A DNA stretch of 64,000 nt from Punica granatum (GCF_007655135.1 NC_045131.1:21622001-21686000), one strand, 5' to 3'. Positions 26,270 to 38,665 are shown, numbered from the stretch's first letter. The notes: generated by a model from the sequence alone, not told the origin. A program made the numbers and translations.

Positions 26270-26460
26270 GAGAACTTGGAATACGGAAGCCCAATTGGAC
26301 CCCGACTAATCCAATCGAGCTGAGTCGGTCCACTAAGGGGTAAAGCTCTCCTAAAGCGAATTTTTTGTATTCATAAGGGCTTGAACCCGAGACCTTATTT
26401 AAGTAAAATAAGTACCGAACCGCTTGAATTAACTCGCGTTGGTGCTGCGAATTTTTTTTG
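26270..26460 (-). mobile_element. SINE family B, minus-strand copy
   Basis: Reverse-complemented, it shows the head AATTCAAGCGGTTCGG (A-box region), then TCGGGTTCAAGCCC (B box), then the body GTGGACCGACTCAGC and GGATTAGTCGGGG shared with copies near 35.5, 39.9, 46 and 56 kb. Confidence 0.6.
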
Positions 26461-26740
26461 TTTACTAGATTCAATATAAAAAATTTAATTAAAAATATAC
26501 GGTAAATTATTTGAACCAACTTATATTAGTAGGAAATATCCCCTTTCCCATCCAAATGGTTGAAACCATTTCCTTCTTTTTCTCCATCCCTTTTGTCTTT
26601 TTCCCTTCTTTTTAAGTTCTATTACATTCTGTCTTCTTTTCTTTGCAATATTCAAAAAATTTCTTTAATTTTGTCAATTAGGGAGAAGAACGAATGAAGA
26701 GAAGAAGAGAGGGGGAGGGAATACATGCGCACAAAGGAGC

Positions 26741-26742
<2 letters not shown>

Positions 26743-26786
<44 letters not shown>
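26743..26786. repeat. Uninterrupted run of 44 G
   Basis: A pure G homopolymer of 44 bases, preceded by GA-rich sequence. Guanine runs of this length are rare in plant DNA and can form G-quadruplexes. The exact length may be an assembly estimate. Confidence 0.97.
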
Positions 26787-26789
<3 letters not shown>

Positions 26790-28205
26790 AGACAAAGGGG
26801 GAGTGGACCCACCAAATATCTGATGCCTCACTCCATCATCATGAGATTTAGAAGACTTTAGGAATTGATTGGAAAAGCCATTATTGTTGCATGGAATTCA
26901 TCTTCATACCCTGCCCCCTCTCTCATTTTCATTGCTTGGAATTGCACTTCTTTTTTTTTTTTTTTTTTAGGAAGATAATGTATTACACTTTTGAAACTTA
27001 GATGGCTGGGGGAATGATGAAGGAAGAAGGGGGGTGTCGGATCCGTAGGTAGAACTTCTTATTGCAATTTGTCTTTGGAATTATTGGGGAGAGGTTGTCT
27101 GATCAATTCATCCATCCACCCCTCTATCTATCTCATATCTTAATCTTGCGTGTTCCTTTTAGGACTTGAAGAATTATTATTCTCTTGCTTTTTCTCTCTT
27201 CATAGAATCCATTTGGTTGGGTTGGTCTCTATATCCACTTTGTGCTTTTCATCAGGGAAACAATGAGATTTTCTATTGATCTTTTCTCCTTTTTCTGTTT
27301 TCTCTTTGTAGGGTTTTGAACTGGTATATTCGTTCGTATTCCTCTCGCTTGCCTATTACTATACATGTAAAAGAATATGCTTAACTGACTGCGCATATAT
27401 CGGACTAATTATAGTTTGATTATTATACACATGGATTTATCAGTGAAACAATGGATGAAGTCAAAGACGTGATCCATAGATGTATTAAATTTTGTCTAAT
27501 CTTGCGATTAGAAATTAGTATTAATGTTCGATACTGGCAATTCCACTGGAAGTAAAGTTGGATTGGTACGAAAAACAAGTTCAGCATTTCATAACTGTTA
27601 CTAATTAGTGCGAGCTGGGGTCAGGATCTTGGCCGGTCCCCTTTGCTTCCTCGCCGATGGATGACGAAAAGAAGAATCCAACGATACATATAACTTAGAG
27701 CAGTGAGAGATACTGTTCTGAGAAGGCACGTACGGTAGCATTCCTCATAATGATTCTGTATGTTAAGTTTCAAAGTCCATCACATATATAGCTAATTAAT
27801 AGTTAAAAACAACGCAAATTTATAAATTAAAAGCGGAACCTTAAATATACAAAAGTATAATGAAAATGTTATCTAACTAAATACATATTATGTAGTAATA
27901 ATGCGGAATAATCAAAATGAAAAGGGGAAGGGATATGCTGATGGCTGTTCTTATTTTCGAGGCAACGGGGAAAAGTGTCGGTCGAAAGAGGAAAGTAGAA
28001 AGTATACGTCTATAAATGTAATGACATATATATATATATATATATAACTAGCTATTTATGACATATAATTATTCAGTTTTAACATGTTTGTGAACAAGAC
28101 AATTTTTTTTTTCCTTTTCTTTTTTGGGAGGATCGAATCGTCACATAAGGTATAATGTTCACAAAAACAACGGGTAAATATACCAGCACAGTTAATAACA
28201 ATTGA
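26787..28205. other. Intergenic DNA
   Basis: No supported gene. A poly-T stretch is seen at about 26951-26969 and a TA microsatellite at about 28024-28046. Confidence 0.35.
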
Positions 28206-28212
28206 TGTGAAT

Positions 28213-28436
28213 CCAAAAGGATCCGCTGGTGGTTAAATGGCGTAATTTTTTTTGAAGAAGTCTTAGGTTCGACTCACGCATCGGAAATTAAGCAAGAGGA
28301 AATACTCCCTATTGTGTCACCTGCACGACTTATAGTCAGACTGACTTGTTCCGTGAACTTGCATGTTGTTCATTCACGTGGACCATGAAATTAACTGGGT
28401 GAAGTTCGAACACTCTCATTGAAAAAACAAAAGAAA
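28213..28436 (+). mobile_element. tRNA-derived SINE, family C
   Basis: Starts near GATCCGCTGGTGGTTAAATG (A-box-like), has TTAGGTTCGACTC as B box at about 28261-28273, and ends in an A-rich tail (AAAAAACAAAAGAAAA). The 3' part (GTGAACTTGCATG...) recurs truncated at 61.1 kb. No clear TSD. Confidence 0.55.
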
Positions 28437-29462
28437 ATAATGATTAATATGGCACACTAAACATGATTGGCGGACTGAACTAAAGTGCTTTGGCGTTTGC
28501 TTACAAATATAATACAAATCTAACGAATTTCAAAAAATTAAAAGGGTGTTCAGGATGAAATAGTTGCTAGCCAACATATAATGGATTAAGATGCATGCAC
28601 TTTAGATGAGATACACACACAAGCATATAAGCACGTGAAAGACGCTATAAAAAAAAATGAAGGTAATATGCTAGTGTTCGGGTAATGGAAGATTTTACCT
28701 CAAGAAATTTTGCGCTTCGATGTGGACGACAACTCATAGCATTCATAGCAGGATATTGATTAAAAGAAAAAGATGCAAGTGTATATATATCACTTGATAG
28801 GAATTCCGGTCGCGCTGACAATTTAAAATATGACATTTACATATAAAAATAAAAATTAATCTGGAAATTGTACTACTTATGTATGGGCTAAAATGATTGA
28901 ATAAGTCTGCAATATAACTACATTATAGATACATCATATTTTGGATCACATACCTTTCGCAAAGAAAACTCTTGAACGGACTGAATGGTAAATTGGTCTT
29001 TGCTCCTTCCTCTTGGCCCTCAATTCCATAGATGACCTCCGGTCTTGATGCACTGTTGGAACTTCCATACGCTGTTTTTGTTTGTTATATACCTAGATCT
29101 GCTGACTCCAATTTTCTACCGTAAATTAAAGAAAGAATTGTAAATTTATACCATTTGGTCTCAATATGGTTGCTATTTTCTTCAAAATAAATTATTAAAA
29201 GGCATGAATGACTGCAGAAAAAATATTGTCATCAAATCAAATCAAATCAAATATATGATTAAAAGCTGCAAATGATCGGGAATAGGTTCGATCAGCTTTT
29301 TATTCCTTTGACTGGATTTTCATCAGAGTAGGAATATTTTTAAACCTTTGTAACATGTGAATTTGAGAACAGCGTATATATAAGAATTTATAATTGACAA
29401 CTAAGAGAAAATGGGAACTTAATTAGGCCAACTAATTTCTTGTTATACGGACCATTCAGAAT
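28437..29462. other. Intergenic DNA
   Basis: No gene or element recognised. A short TCAAA-type simple repeat lies near 29234-29251. Confidence 0.35.
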
Positions 29463-29476
29463 TTACAATTTATGAT

Positions 29477-29631
29477 TTTTTTTTCGATTATAAGGGAGGT
29501 TCATTGGCCTAATGCAATAAAATAGAAGTCTTAATAGCTAATAAAAGACCACGGATATTTCCATTGAGAATCGAACCTGCAACCTCTTAGTTGTCACCAG
29601 AGTGTGCACCACTGCACTACGCCATTTTTTA
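29477..29631 (-). mobile_element. tRNA-derived SINE, family A, with TSD
   Basis: Read on the minus strand: GGCGTAGTGCAGTGGTGCAC (A box) then TTGCAGGTTCGATTCTC (B box), a conserved body and a poly-A tail (T run at 29476-29484). Flanks TTACAATTTATGAT (29463-29476) and TTACAATCTATGAT (29632-29645) form a 14-bp TSD with one mismatch. Confidence 0.85.
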
Positions 29632-30074
29632 TTACAATCTATGATGTGTTTCTTTTACATAAAGATAATTAGTTAGGGTTTTATATACATATATATGTAC
29701 ATACGAATGCAAAATTAGATACACATCCGACCTATATACTCTGGTTTTATTAAATTATTAAAATTCATTCGAATATGAATTCACATTATCACAAACATTG
29801 CGAGAAGAACAAATGAAATTATATTTTTTTAATAAAATTGTCGAAATTATTGTATACATAAAATTATGATATTTGAAAATTCATAAATTGAAAAGGAAAT
29901 TTGCTATATCCATTGAGAAAATAGTTTACGTGTTTGTAATTAAGGAGAGTTATCGCGAGAGAGAAGTGGGGAGAAAAGGGAAAAAAAATTGAGGAAAAGA
30001 GTCATTATCATATTAAGCTAGTGATTGTAATGATTTGCGCAAACTAGTATAGAAATTTGTCATTGTAAATAAAA

Positions 30075-31134
30075 GGAAAATTCCTGGACATATCATAATT
30101 TGAAAACAAGTATCATAATGCATTATATTTCAAAAAATTAACATGGTGTGCATTACGAAAATTTTGAAAATTTTCACCGTGCATCATTTCCGTTAACTGA
30201 TGGATATAAAGTTGACGTGGCACCTTATTTGGACAAACGGTGCCAATGTGGCTGCGCTTACTCTGCATATGGGTCCCACCTGGCCATGAAAATATGATGC
30301 ACTGTGAAAATTATTTTCAGACTGTAATGCACGGTATCACCATATACAAACTGCCATGTCCTGAATAATATTGTTCATATCTCTCTTCCATTTTTTGTAA
30401 TATTTGACACAAGTTTGCTGATTGATCAGGAGACATGGCCTTCATCGTCGGCTGAGCCACAAAACCTCATGCGGTGTGTTTCCCTTGCCCGGGTCAAAGC
30501 CACATTAATATAACTCTCAAACTTGCCGTCCAGGAAACCAGGCCCTTCTCTAGAGTTGACCATTTGTCTGTGGTTGAACTTTGTGTTGACGAAAGCGATG
30601 TGGAAGCCCTTGCAAGAGCTCTGTGAGTTTGAGGGTTGCGTTAATGTGGTCTTGACCCGGGCAAGGGAAACACACCGCATGAGGTTTTGTGGCTCAGCCG
30701 ACGATGGAGGCCATGTCTTCTGATCGATCAGCAAACTTGTGCCAAATATTACAAAAAAAATGGAAGAGAGATAGGAACAAGATTGTTCAAGACATGACTG
30801 TTTGTATATGGTTGTTAGTGTCTTTCCGTTTTAGGAAATAAGTTAATAAACAAATATTAAAATGAGAAAATGACACCGTTCATCATAGTTTGAAAATAAT
30901 TTTCACAGTGCATCATATTTTCATGGCCAGGTGGGACTCAAATGCTGAGTAAGCACGGCCACATTGGCACCGTTTGTCCAAATAACGTGCCACGTCAGCT
31001 TTCCGTCCATTAGTTGACGGAAATGATGCACGGTGAAAGTTTTCAAAATTTTCGTGATACACCATGTTAATTTTTCGAAATATGATGCACTGTGATACTT
31101 GTTTTCAAACTGTCATGCACGGTGTCATTTTCCC
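30075..31134. mobile_element. Long-TIR Mutator-like foldback element with perfect 9-bp TSD
   Basis: The two halves are inverted copies over roughly 450 bases each, pairing from GGAAAATT (30075) against GGGAAAATG read from 31134. The right arm has about 75 extra bases. Flanks are identical: TAAATAAAA at 30066-30074 and 31135-31143. Each arm itself begins and ends with a smaller inverted motif (GACACCGTGCATGA... / ...GTGCATCAT), so the arm looks like a MITE extended inward. The centre (about 30520-30630) is unpaired. Transcription through it would give a long hairpin RNA. Confidence 0.85.
30429..30605 (-). pseudogene. Possible captured SF1-helicase fragment inside the foldback element
   Basis: The minus-strand frame contains SREGPGFLDGKF then INVALTRARETHR. 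GxGFL...(R/I)NVALTRAR matches the motif V-VI region of UPF1/SEN1-type superfamily-1 helicases, where NVALTRAR is strongly conserved. The NV(A/V)LTRARETHRMRFCGSADD part also occurs on the plus strand at about 30638-30711, because it lies in the inverted arm. The fragment is short and the residues around it do not look helicase-like, so capture is a hypothesis. Confidence 0.3.
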
Positions 31135-31561
31135 TAAATAAAATAAAAGAAGATTCAAGAATCTCTGATTTTCTCGATTTTTTTCAATCTTTGTCGATAA
31201 TCTTTTATTCATTGAGTCGATATGAAAGAAGATAATGGTTTGATACTTTTCACATATTATTTTTCTAAATTTTCTTAAAAATCACTTATGAAAAATATTT
31301 TCTTTAAAATTTTAATACGAAATTGTAAAATAATTCGAAAGGTCGTATCAAGTATATCGCTTAGACCTTACACCTTTCATAATATAGATGCTTTAATATA
31401 TTAATGAACTATGAAATGTTATTACAATATTATGCCAAGTGTTCTTCATCGATTTATTAGCATATGATCATAGCCACTCAATGTAATGTCTCCTTCGTCC
31501 TACGTAGCATGATTTGGTGTTTCGCCTTAACTTTTAATATAGATATAGATATAGATATAGA

Positions 31562-31600
31562 CTAGGTGAGTACCTCGCATTGCACTAGCGCCTTTGTCAA
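31562..31600 (-). mobile_element. Helitron-type 3' terminus, minus strand
   Basis: On the minus strand the sequence reads GCGCTAGTGCAATGCGAGG, ACTCAC, then CTAG (31565-31562) followed by T. This is the hairpin plus CTRR-T layout of Helitron 3' ends. The element would extend to higher coordinates; its start was not found. Confidence 0.45.
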
Positions 31601-31676
31601 TCAAATATAAAATGATATTTAGTAATATGTACTGTAATGAAGATTAAATGCTTACTTATTTAGTAGGAAATGATGG

Positions 31677-31828
31677 AATGTTTTTAATTTTTTTTAGAGT
31701 AGCTCATTTTATGTAATCAAAGAAAGAAGAAGGGTCAATCAACGGTAGAATGAATGTTTTAATTTTTTTTTATAGTAGCTCATTTTATGTAATCAAAGGA
31801 AAGAAGAATGGTCATTCAACAATGAAAA
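31677..31828. repeat. 76-bp tandem duplication
   Basis: Two copies from AATGTTTT(T)AATTTTTTTT through TAGCTCATTTTATGTAATC and the following AAAGAAGAA stretch; starts at 31677 and 31753. It lies inside the putative Helitron. Confidence 0.8.
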
Positions 31829-33789
31829 ATGCAGCACTGCTGCTCATGCCGATTTGACGGAGGCGACCCACTAAATATAATATAAATCCATCACTTTACA
31901 TTGTATTCAAGTTATTTAGCAAAATATATAAAAAATAAAATAAAAATTACTTGTAGAAGTATTATGAAAGACCTTTCATGAATATCTATAGGGGATAATA
32001 ATATTTTCAGAATATTACTAATTACCATGGAATTGGAAAGACATAACTAAGGGAAAGAAATCAATGAATGATCGGGGAACAAATCCTCTGTGGTAAAAGA
32101 ATAATTGTTTCCATCACTGGAAACAAAACGCCCCCTATACATTATCTTTCCAATAGTTGTTTAATTTCCAGAATTTGCAGATTGTTGTACAATTTGTTGG
32201 GCATCCAACAACTTTTTTTTTTTTTAATGAAGAGGTAACGATAAAGAAAGAATATGAAGGATGTAATAATTTATTCAGATTAGTTGATCAACATACTTCG
32301 AAATTCCTTCACGATCGTTGATGTAATGATGATGATGGAAGTTTTCAAGTCCTCATTCAAGAAATTTGCTTCAATTTGTTTGTCACGGTCTCCTATACTG
32401 TCACCTTTATCTTTTCATCCCTAAAATATTAATGCTTAACATGAATTTTTATTAGGTATATCATGAGTATAATCATTCATTAAATAAATAAAAAATTAGT
32501 AAAATATAATAGCCGAAGAATAATAGCTCACTATCTATTTTGTGAGTAAGGCCAGTTGCAATTTTAACTTTTTAATGTCTAGTGCATAATTTTTCAATAA
32601 TATATAAGATATAATGAAAATGAAGCAAATTCAAATTATAACAATTTCTATAAAAGTATTGATTTACCTGTAAGCTGAATATTCATGTTATTGTATCTAC
32701 TATATATAGTTTCCATGTCACCAAACTCAAATTTATGTTGGTCAATGAGAAATTGTTTTTCTTTTAACTCAATATCTTTACATCAGTATTTATTACTCGG
32801 TACCTTAATGAGACTGTAGTTATCTTGAAAGTTCAACGTGAGTATAAGCCTCCTTCATAAAGTAACGATCTGAACAAATCGATCTGAGATTTTCTTATGC
32901 CTGCATCCATTAATGAATCCTAATTTCATTAGAAACCATAATTTAATAAATAATCAAAATTTTTATTTAAAATAATATATTTAGTGAAAAATTCAAAGCA
33001 TACCTCTTCATCAAGGAGAATTATGTCAAGATTAATGACTTCATTATTCCTTGCATTCACGGTTTCTCACAGTCTTGTCACTCTCACTCTAATTGTCTAT
33101 GTATCTTTTTCAGGTCTCAATTCTTTTATCGTATGATAAATCATTGTTGCGCCTCAAAATTTACTTCACCATACATTAAAAGAGATAAATGAATAAAAAA
33201 ATCAACTATGCACACATAAGCACGATTTTAGTCTTTCCCGGGTTAGGCAGGTTAAATGGGAAGGATACGTTATACTTTGCTCATGTGGCGTTCCAGATTA
33301 TTGTTTTGTTAGCCTTTTAAAGATCGACGCATTGTGTCTAATTCTAATTCTTCATGCGATATATATACACACGCAGTGAATTGTCAGCACGCACTATTTA
33401 TTTGTTCTCGGGGATATATAAATTTTAGTTAAATAAAAAAAATTTCTAACCATTAAAATATGCAATTTTTTTTTTCGATTACAATGGATTCCATATATAT
33501 ACTTTGATGTAATGCAAAACAACATCTATATCTATATATCTATATATATATATACACGTGCACATGGCATCTATTTTTCGTTTGCGCATAATGTATATAA
33601 TCATAGTCATGTAATCTATATATATTTTGATATAATATCAAACTGCATCTATATCTATATTTACACACACACATATATATGCGTATCGACATGCGAATTA
33701 TTGTAATCTTCTTATTGTGCTACATTCCGTTGTATATAATCTATATATAGGGTGATGTATGCATAATCTATATATATTCTAATGCATAT
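31829..33789. other. AT-rich intergenic DNA
   Basis: No gene supported. 33505-33789 is a mixed TATA/CATCTATATCTA simple-sequence zone with repeated AATCTATATATA words. Confidence 0.4.
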
Positions 33790-34375
33790 ATTTTTTTTTG
33801 GGTGAATCTGGGGTCAAATCCTAAATGCATTAAATTAAAATAATAGTTAAGAATTCAAAATCGAGGTATGGTGGCCCTAGTGATATCACCAAACGGAAGT
33901 AAATTGAACCCAAGAGGACTAGAACTAAATTTATGAACTCCCAAAGGCAGCACATGATTGCATAATTTGCAAGCAAATCCACACTTATATTGCCTTCTCG
34001 ATAAATATGCTCTAGCGTCACCGTCCAGCCCCACCCATTAAATGTCCGAAACCAGAGCATGATTATGACTTGCTCTATTCTGGCGCAATCGAATGAGGTG
34101 CACAACTACCTCGAAGTCCACTTCAATAAGAAGCTTATTCACTCCAATTTCCCAAGCCAATTCCATTCTCGTTTTCACCGTCCAAAGCTCCGCCACTACC
34201 GAAGTAGCTACTCCTAGGTTCTGGGCAAAACACCCACCCAACGGCAACGATCATCCCGTATCAAGCCACCGACTCTAGCTCTTCCCGAGTTTCCCTTTGC
34301 AACCCTATCAGAGTTTAGCCTGTGCCAACCCGATACCAGTGTATGCCAACCCACATTCTGTTGGGCTATATGTAT
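33790..34375 (-). pseudogene. Decayed LINE 3' end: RNase H domain remnant with poly-A tail
   Basis: Three overlapping minus-strand frames together read as the RNase H-like domain found at the C-terminus of plant L1-type retrotransposons: GGLIRDDRCRW, then NLGVATSVVAELWTVKTRM and IEVDFEVVVHLI, then HIYREGNISVDLLANYA. Candidate catalytic Asp/Glu/Asp/Asp are all visible, but the reading frame shifts at least twice and the GLY after the first Asp is changed. A T run at about 33790-33798 on the plus strand is a poly-A tail at the 3' end. The upstream reverse transcriptase is absent, so this is a 5'-truncated, dead copy. Confidence 0.75.
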
Positions 34376-34440
34376 ATAATCTATATTTTCAACTAAAAAA
34401 TCAATTAATAAAATATTGTAGATACATTCAATTAAAATAA

Positions 34441-34933
34441 GGATTAATTTCATCAAAAATTATGAACTTTCACCTTTTTTTTTCCTCCCCAAATCTAGCA
34501 GCAACTCTTTTTTTTTTTTTCAAATCTAACAGTAACTTGCCAACATTAGGACAAATCTAACATATGTCCCCTAGTCCATCAATTTTTTTGACGTGACTAA
34601 CAACTTTTAAGCTCCAATAAAACGACATGTGGACTTGTGATCCCACTCATTTTTTTAAAAAGATCCTAATATTTCTTATTTTTTAAAAGGAGGGAGCAAC
34701 CATGGCTGCCAGTCTGTAGGCTGTGGAGGAGAGAGAGATAGCAAGAACCGCTATATTGGATTCCGTTAGCACGTCACCGCCGTTATCTCGCCACATGAGA
34801 AAAATTAATGGACTTGGGGACGGATGTTGGATTTGGACTAAATTAGGCAAGTTGATGCTAGATGTGGGAAAAAAAACTTAATGCTACATTTGGGAAAAAT
34901 GTAAAAGTTCATGATTTTTTATGAAATTAATCC
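34441..34933. mobile_element. Mutator-like MITE with 8/9 TSD
   Basis: Terminal inverted repeats start GGATTAATTTCAT on both sides and continue imperfectly for about 170 bases. Flanks TTAAAATAA (34432-34440) and TTAAAATAT (34934-34942) agree at 8 of 9 positions. The 493-bp element has no coding capacity. Confidence 0.78.
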
Positions 34934-35228
34934 TTAAAATATTATGTATTGAAATATTTCCTTAATAAGAATATGATGTGGCAATGCGAGAGAGCTCCAT
35001 TTGATATTTTTAAACACGTGGCGTAAAAATTGAGCTCATGGTTCTTTATATATATATATATATAATGATTTACTATCTTGTGCTCAATTTAATGTCAGTA
35101 ATAATGAAACTATAGTGAGAAAGATAAATATGAAGGAATAAAGTGAGATAATAAAGAAAAAGTTTTGACATTGTATAATAGTATGGATATGTATGTATAT
35201 AATGACAAAATGATAGCCACGTAATTTT

Positions 35229-35381
35229 TTTTTGTCATAAGGGAGATCTGTGAGTCTAATATAACGAAATAAAAATCATAAATATTTAATAAAGGGTATC
35301 AGTAGTCTCACAACAAGAATCAAATCTACAACATCTTATTTGACATGTAAGGACGTGCATCACTGCACTACACCCTCTTTC
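35229..35381 (-). mobile_element. SINE family A copy
   Basis: Minus-strand head at the right (GTGCAGTGATGCACGTCC) and T run at the left. The flanks share TGATAGCC followed by CAC and AATT with a small indel (35211 and 35382), a degraded TSD. Confidence 0.65.
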
Positions 35382-35489
35382 TGATAGCCCCACAATTAAA
35401 TGCACACTAACAAAAAAATTTCTACATTAAGGTATTGAAATGATACTACTGACATACAATAAAGCTACAATTATGTACGACCAACATGG

Positions 35490-35660
35490 GTTGATATTTG
35501 GGTAGCTTTTGGCATCTTTTTTCTTCAAACAAGAGATCTCACGTTTGAGTCCGATGAATGGAGAAAATCCACAAGCACGGGCATTTTATCCTTTAGTAGA
35601 TTGAGTCGCCTCAACTGTGAATTAGTGGGTCTCAGTTGGACTTTTAAATATCAAATGGTG
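35490..35660 (+). mobile_element. SINE family B, degenerate copy
   Basis: Contains CACGTTTGAGTCC (B-box region), GAATGGAGAAAATCCAC and a GATTGAGTCG block, in the same order as in the 46-kb array. Boundaries are approximate. Confidence 0.4.
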
Positions 35661-36574
35661 CACATTGAATTTGGTTTTACATGGTCCTATTGGCTTTGAT
35701 TAAGCTGCCAAATAGCCTCCTTCAAGGGTGGTAGTGGTATTTGAGAGTTCCTTCTTGTTCTTGTTTTAATTATATATACATATATATATATATTTATAGC
35801 TCAAAGCATTAAGACAGATTTCTCAGCATATTACAAGGAAAAGCAAAACAAAATTACAGAGATTGCAACAAAAATAAAAAAAACGGAGAAGACAACAAAC
35901 GGGGAAGATTAATCCAAGCGACAAATCATGAAATCTCTAACCGGACTTTACTAAAGAGTCGGCAAATGAGTTATATTCTTTGTTTAATTAATTTATTTAT
36001 CTTTTCGTTTATAAGAATTACCTATGAAATTAATAACGGAAAAAGAAAAGGAATTAAATAATGGAGTATAGACTCAAGCAAAAAAAAAAAATTTATTGAT
36101 TAAAAATCGAATCTAAAATCTCTTGATCCCAGATAATGGTATATCTCTATATTCATTAATTTTATTATCATAAGATTAAATCTTGACCAATGTAAATGTA
36201 ATATGAGACTAATGATATGGGGCACGTGCGAAATAACCTAAGGGAGCCATGTATCAGTGTAATTTCAACGGCCCGTGCCAAGAGTGTCTCTCTCTCTCTA
36301 TATATATTAAGGGAAAATCATTATCCTCCGAAGCCTTTCAGAGGAAATTCCTCCGAATGTCTCTAGCTTGGACATTACCCATGCTTCTTTTGTGTATATG
36401 CTACGATGCCACTACATAGAGGATTCGGCGGTGCCGAATCGGCAGCTGTAGCACTGCTTAGCAGAACACCAATGATTGGTTTTTCTTTTGTTTCTTTTAT
36501 GATACAATTATTTTTCTATATATATATATATATATATATATATTTTACGGTGGAGGCTGTCAAACTTTTTCTTT

Positions 36575-36703
36575 TTTCGATTATAAGAGGTGAACATATC
36601 TTAATACGAGAATAGTAAAAATCAAATGAAGGAATACAAAAATCTCATTTGCGAGAATCGAACCTGAAATTCACTAGTTCCTAGTCGATGACTTGTTTCA
36701 CCC
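36575..36703 (-). mobile_element. SINE family A, degenerate copy
   Basis: The reversed sequence contains CAGGTTCGATTCTCGC (B box) and the family body. The flanks share CAAAC...TTCTT, a weak TSD. A TA microsatellite (36517-36543) lies just upstream. Confidence 0.5.
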
Positions 36704-37900
36704 CACCAAACCCCTTCTTCTCAAAGTCACTAATGCTTTGGCGAAACACGTTTCTGATTAACTATCTTATCTTCATGGTGGTAATGATTGTACCCCTTCG
36801 GCTGCAATGAGTAGTTTCCTGTTTACATGTATTAATCTATTGAATTGTCAATAATATTGCGTGAATTCGACAATACTGGTAAGTATTTATTGCGTGCAAA
36901 AGTCTACATTCGTTCACATCTAGTTTCAACTTGAGATTTTAACATTAATGGGTATCTTTTTGCCCTATATTAACATTAAGTTTTTCGTATTCTTTCCTTT
37001 CTTTATACTAGTAGAGGCAACGAATGTTGGTCTACCTTGGTAGATTTATAATTCTTTGCCTCGAGACAAACAATGATAGAATCTCCTTGAACATGTGTCG
37101 AAAATGAACGCCAAAGATCTATCTTGGTAGAAATACTTTGACGAATATACGAGGTAATTAATGAATGGTAAAAAATAAAAATATCTAGAAGACATATATT
37201 TGCATTTAAAGCCTAACTCGGTTCAGAGACAAATAAAGATAGAGTCTATGATGGAACAAATGCTGAAAACAAGCCATGTAGATTTGCCTTGGTAGAAACA
37301 CTTGCGGTGACGACTGGTAAAATTGATCTAAGAGAAAAAAGAGAAGAGATATGCCTGCAGTGAAAGCCTAATTCTATTGAAATGATATATAATAGATCCT
37401 GTGAGCCTATGAGGCAATCGACGTTGAAATTGAGCAATGAAAAGAAAGAGTTGAAAGTGTGCGACCAAAAGTCATATAGACGAGGGAGCTGAAATTTTAT
37501 GAGCTAAAGACGTAAAATGAAAGGTAAAAAGTTACGAGGGACATAGGGTAACTTTAGAAGAAACGTTTTGGAGAAATATAATGCGTATAAATAGAGATTA
37601 TGATATTATTATCATATACTCTAATTTTGAAATGTATCCTTCTGATTACTTAACGAAAGGACCAAAATATTAAAATTATTTCATTCAAAAAATAAATAGG
37701 AAATCTTATGTTTAAAATTATTTTAAATATATATGTATTACCTTTGTGAATTTTGTGGTACCAGCTTCCTTTTGAATGTTATGCAAATATTTCTCCAACT
37801 TGACGCGATAAAATTCAGGATTTTCAAAGGGGTTCGCTTTAAACGAGTAAATGTTTCATAAAGCATAATTATATCCTTAGCAATTTATTTTATTTGACTT
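36704..37900. other. Intergenic DNA
   Basis: No gene or intact element recognised. Repeated CTTGGTAGA words occur at about 37037-37290. A stray TRIM-like LTR fragment may lie at about 37908-37975. Confidence 0.3.
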
Positions 37901-38389
37901 AACAAATTCCCATTGGGTGAGCTTGGGTCAATTTATACTTAAAAGTTCAACCTGTTAAGTGTTATTATTGAGAAATTAGATTGCAAATTTAATGGGTTTA
38001 TATTTTCGATGATTTACTTAGTGTAATTTTTGTACTAAGTGAACGGAAATAAGATTTCAATTTTTTTTAAAAAAAGAAGAATCAGTACAGTTAACGTGCA
38101 TTTGATTGTCCGTACAAGTAGTTATTTTTTGACGAAGAGTACAAGGTTCCTCTAGGGGACACATTCCAAACAAGAAGACACGTCTTTTCTTTATATATGT
38201 GCCCATTGAATTCAAATAAATAGAGGCTTCGGTGCCCACAAAAAGTTATTATTGATCAATCCAAATATTTCAGAAATTTGAGAGAGTCAGAGCGAGAGTT
38301 TTTCCGAATTTTTCTTCCCGAGGAAAAACACAAGCCTCATTGTATCCCTAGAATTCTTTGCCAAAACTTGAAACAACTAAGATTATATT

Positions 38390-38665
38390 TGGTTTTAGAG
38401 TTGAGTATTAGTTCTAATTAGTTTGTAATGATTGTGTTGTTGAATTATGAGAAAAAGTGTGAAAAGTAATTGATAGCTGAGAGAAAATAATGATTGTATT
38501 GTTGAATTGTGGAAAAAGTAATGAATAGTTGAGAAAATTTAATATTAAAAATTGAATTGAATGATTCAAAAAATTGAAGAAAATGAAAAAAAATTGGGTT
38601 GTTGAATTGAAGATAAGTTGAGTTAAGTGGAGTACAGTTAAAAAATTTTGTAAAACCAAACGGGC
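38390..38665. mobile_element. MITE sharing termini with the one at 51.4 kb
   Basis: The left end (TTTGGTTTTAGAGTTGAG) and the right end (AAACCAAACGGGC, inverted) match the terminal sequence of the element at 51366-51643. It is AT-rich and non-coding. No reliable TSD was read. Confidence 0.5.

Noticed and set aside
33512..33706. 64-codon open frame rich in Tyr and Ile
   Set aside because: It is a translation of TA/CATA simple sequence.
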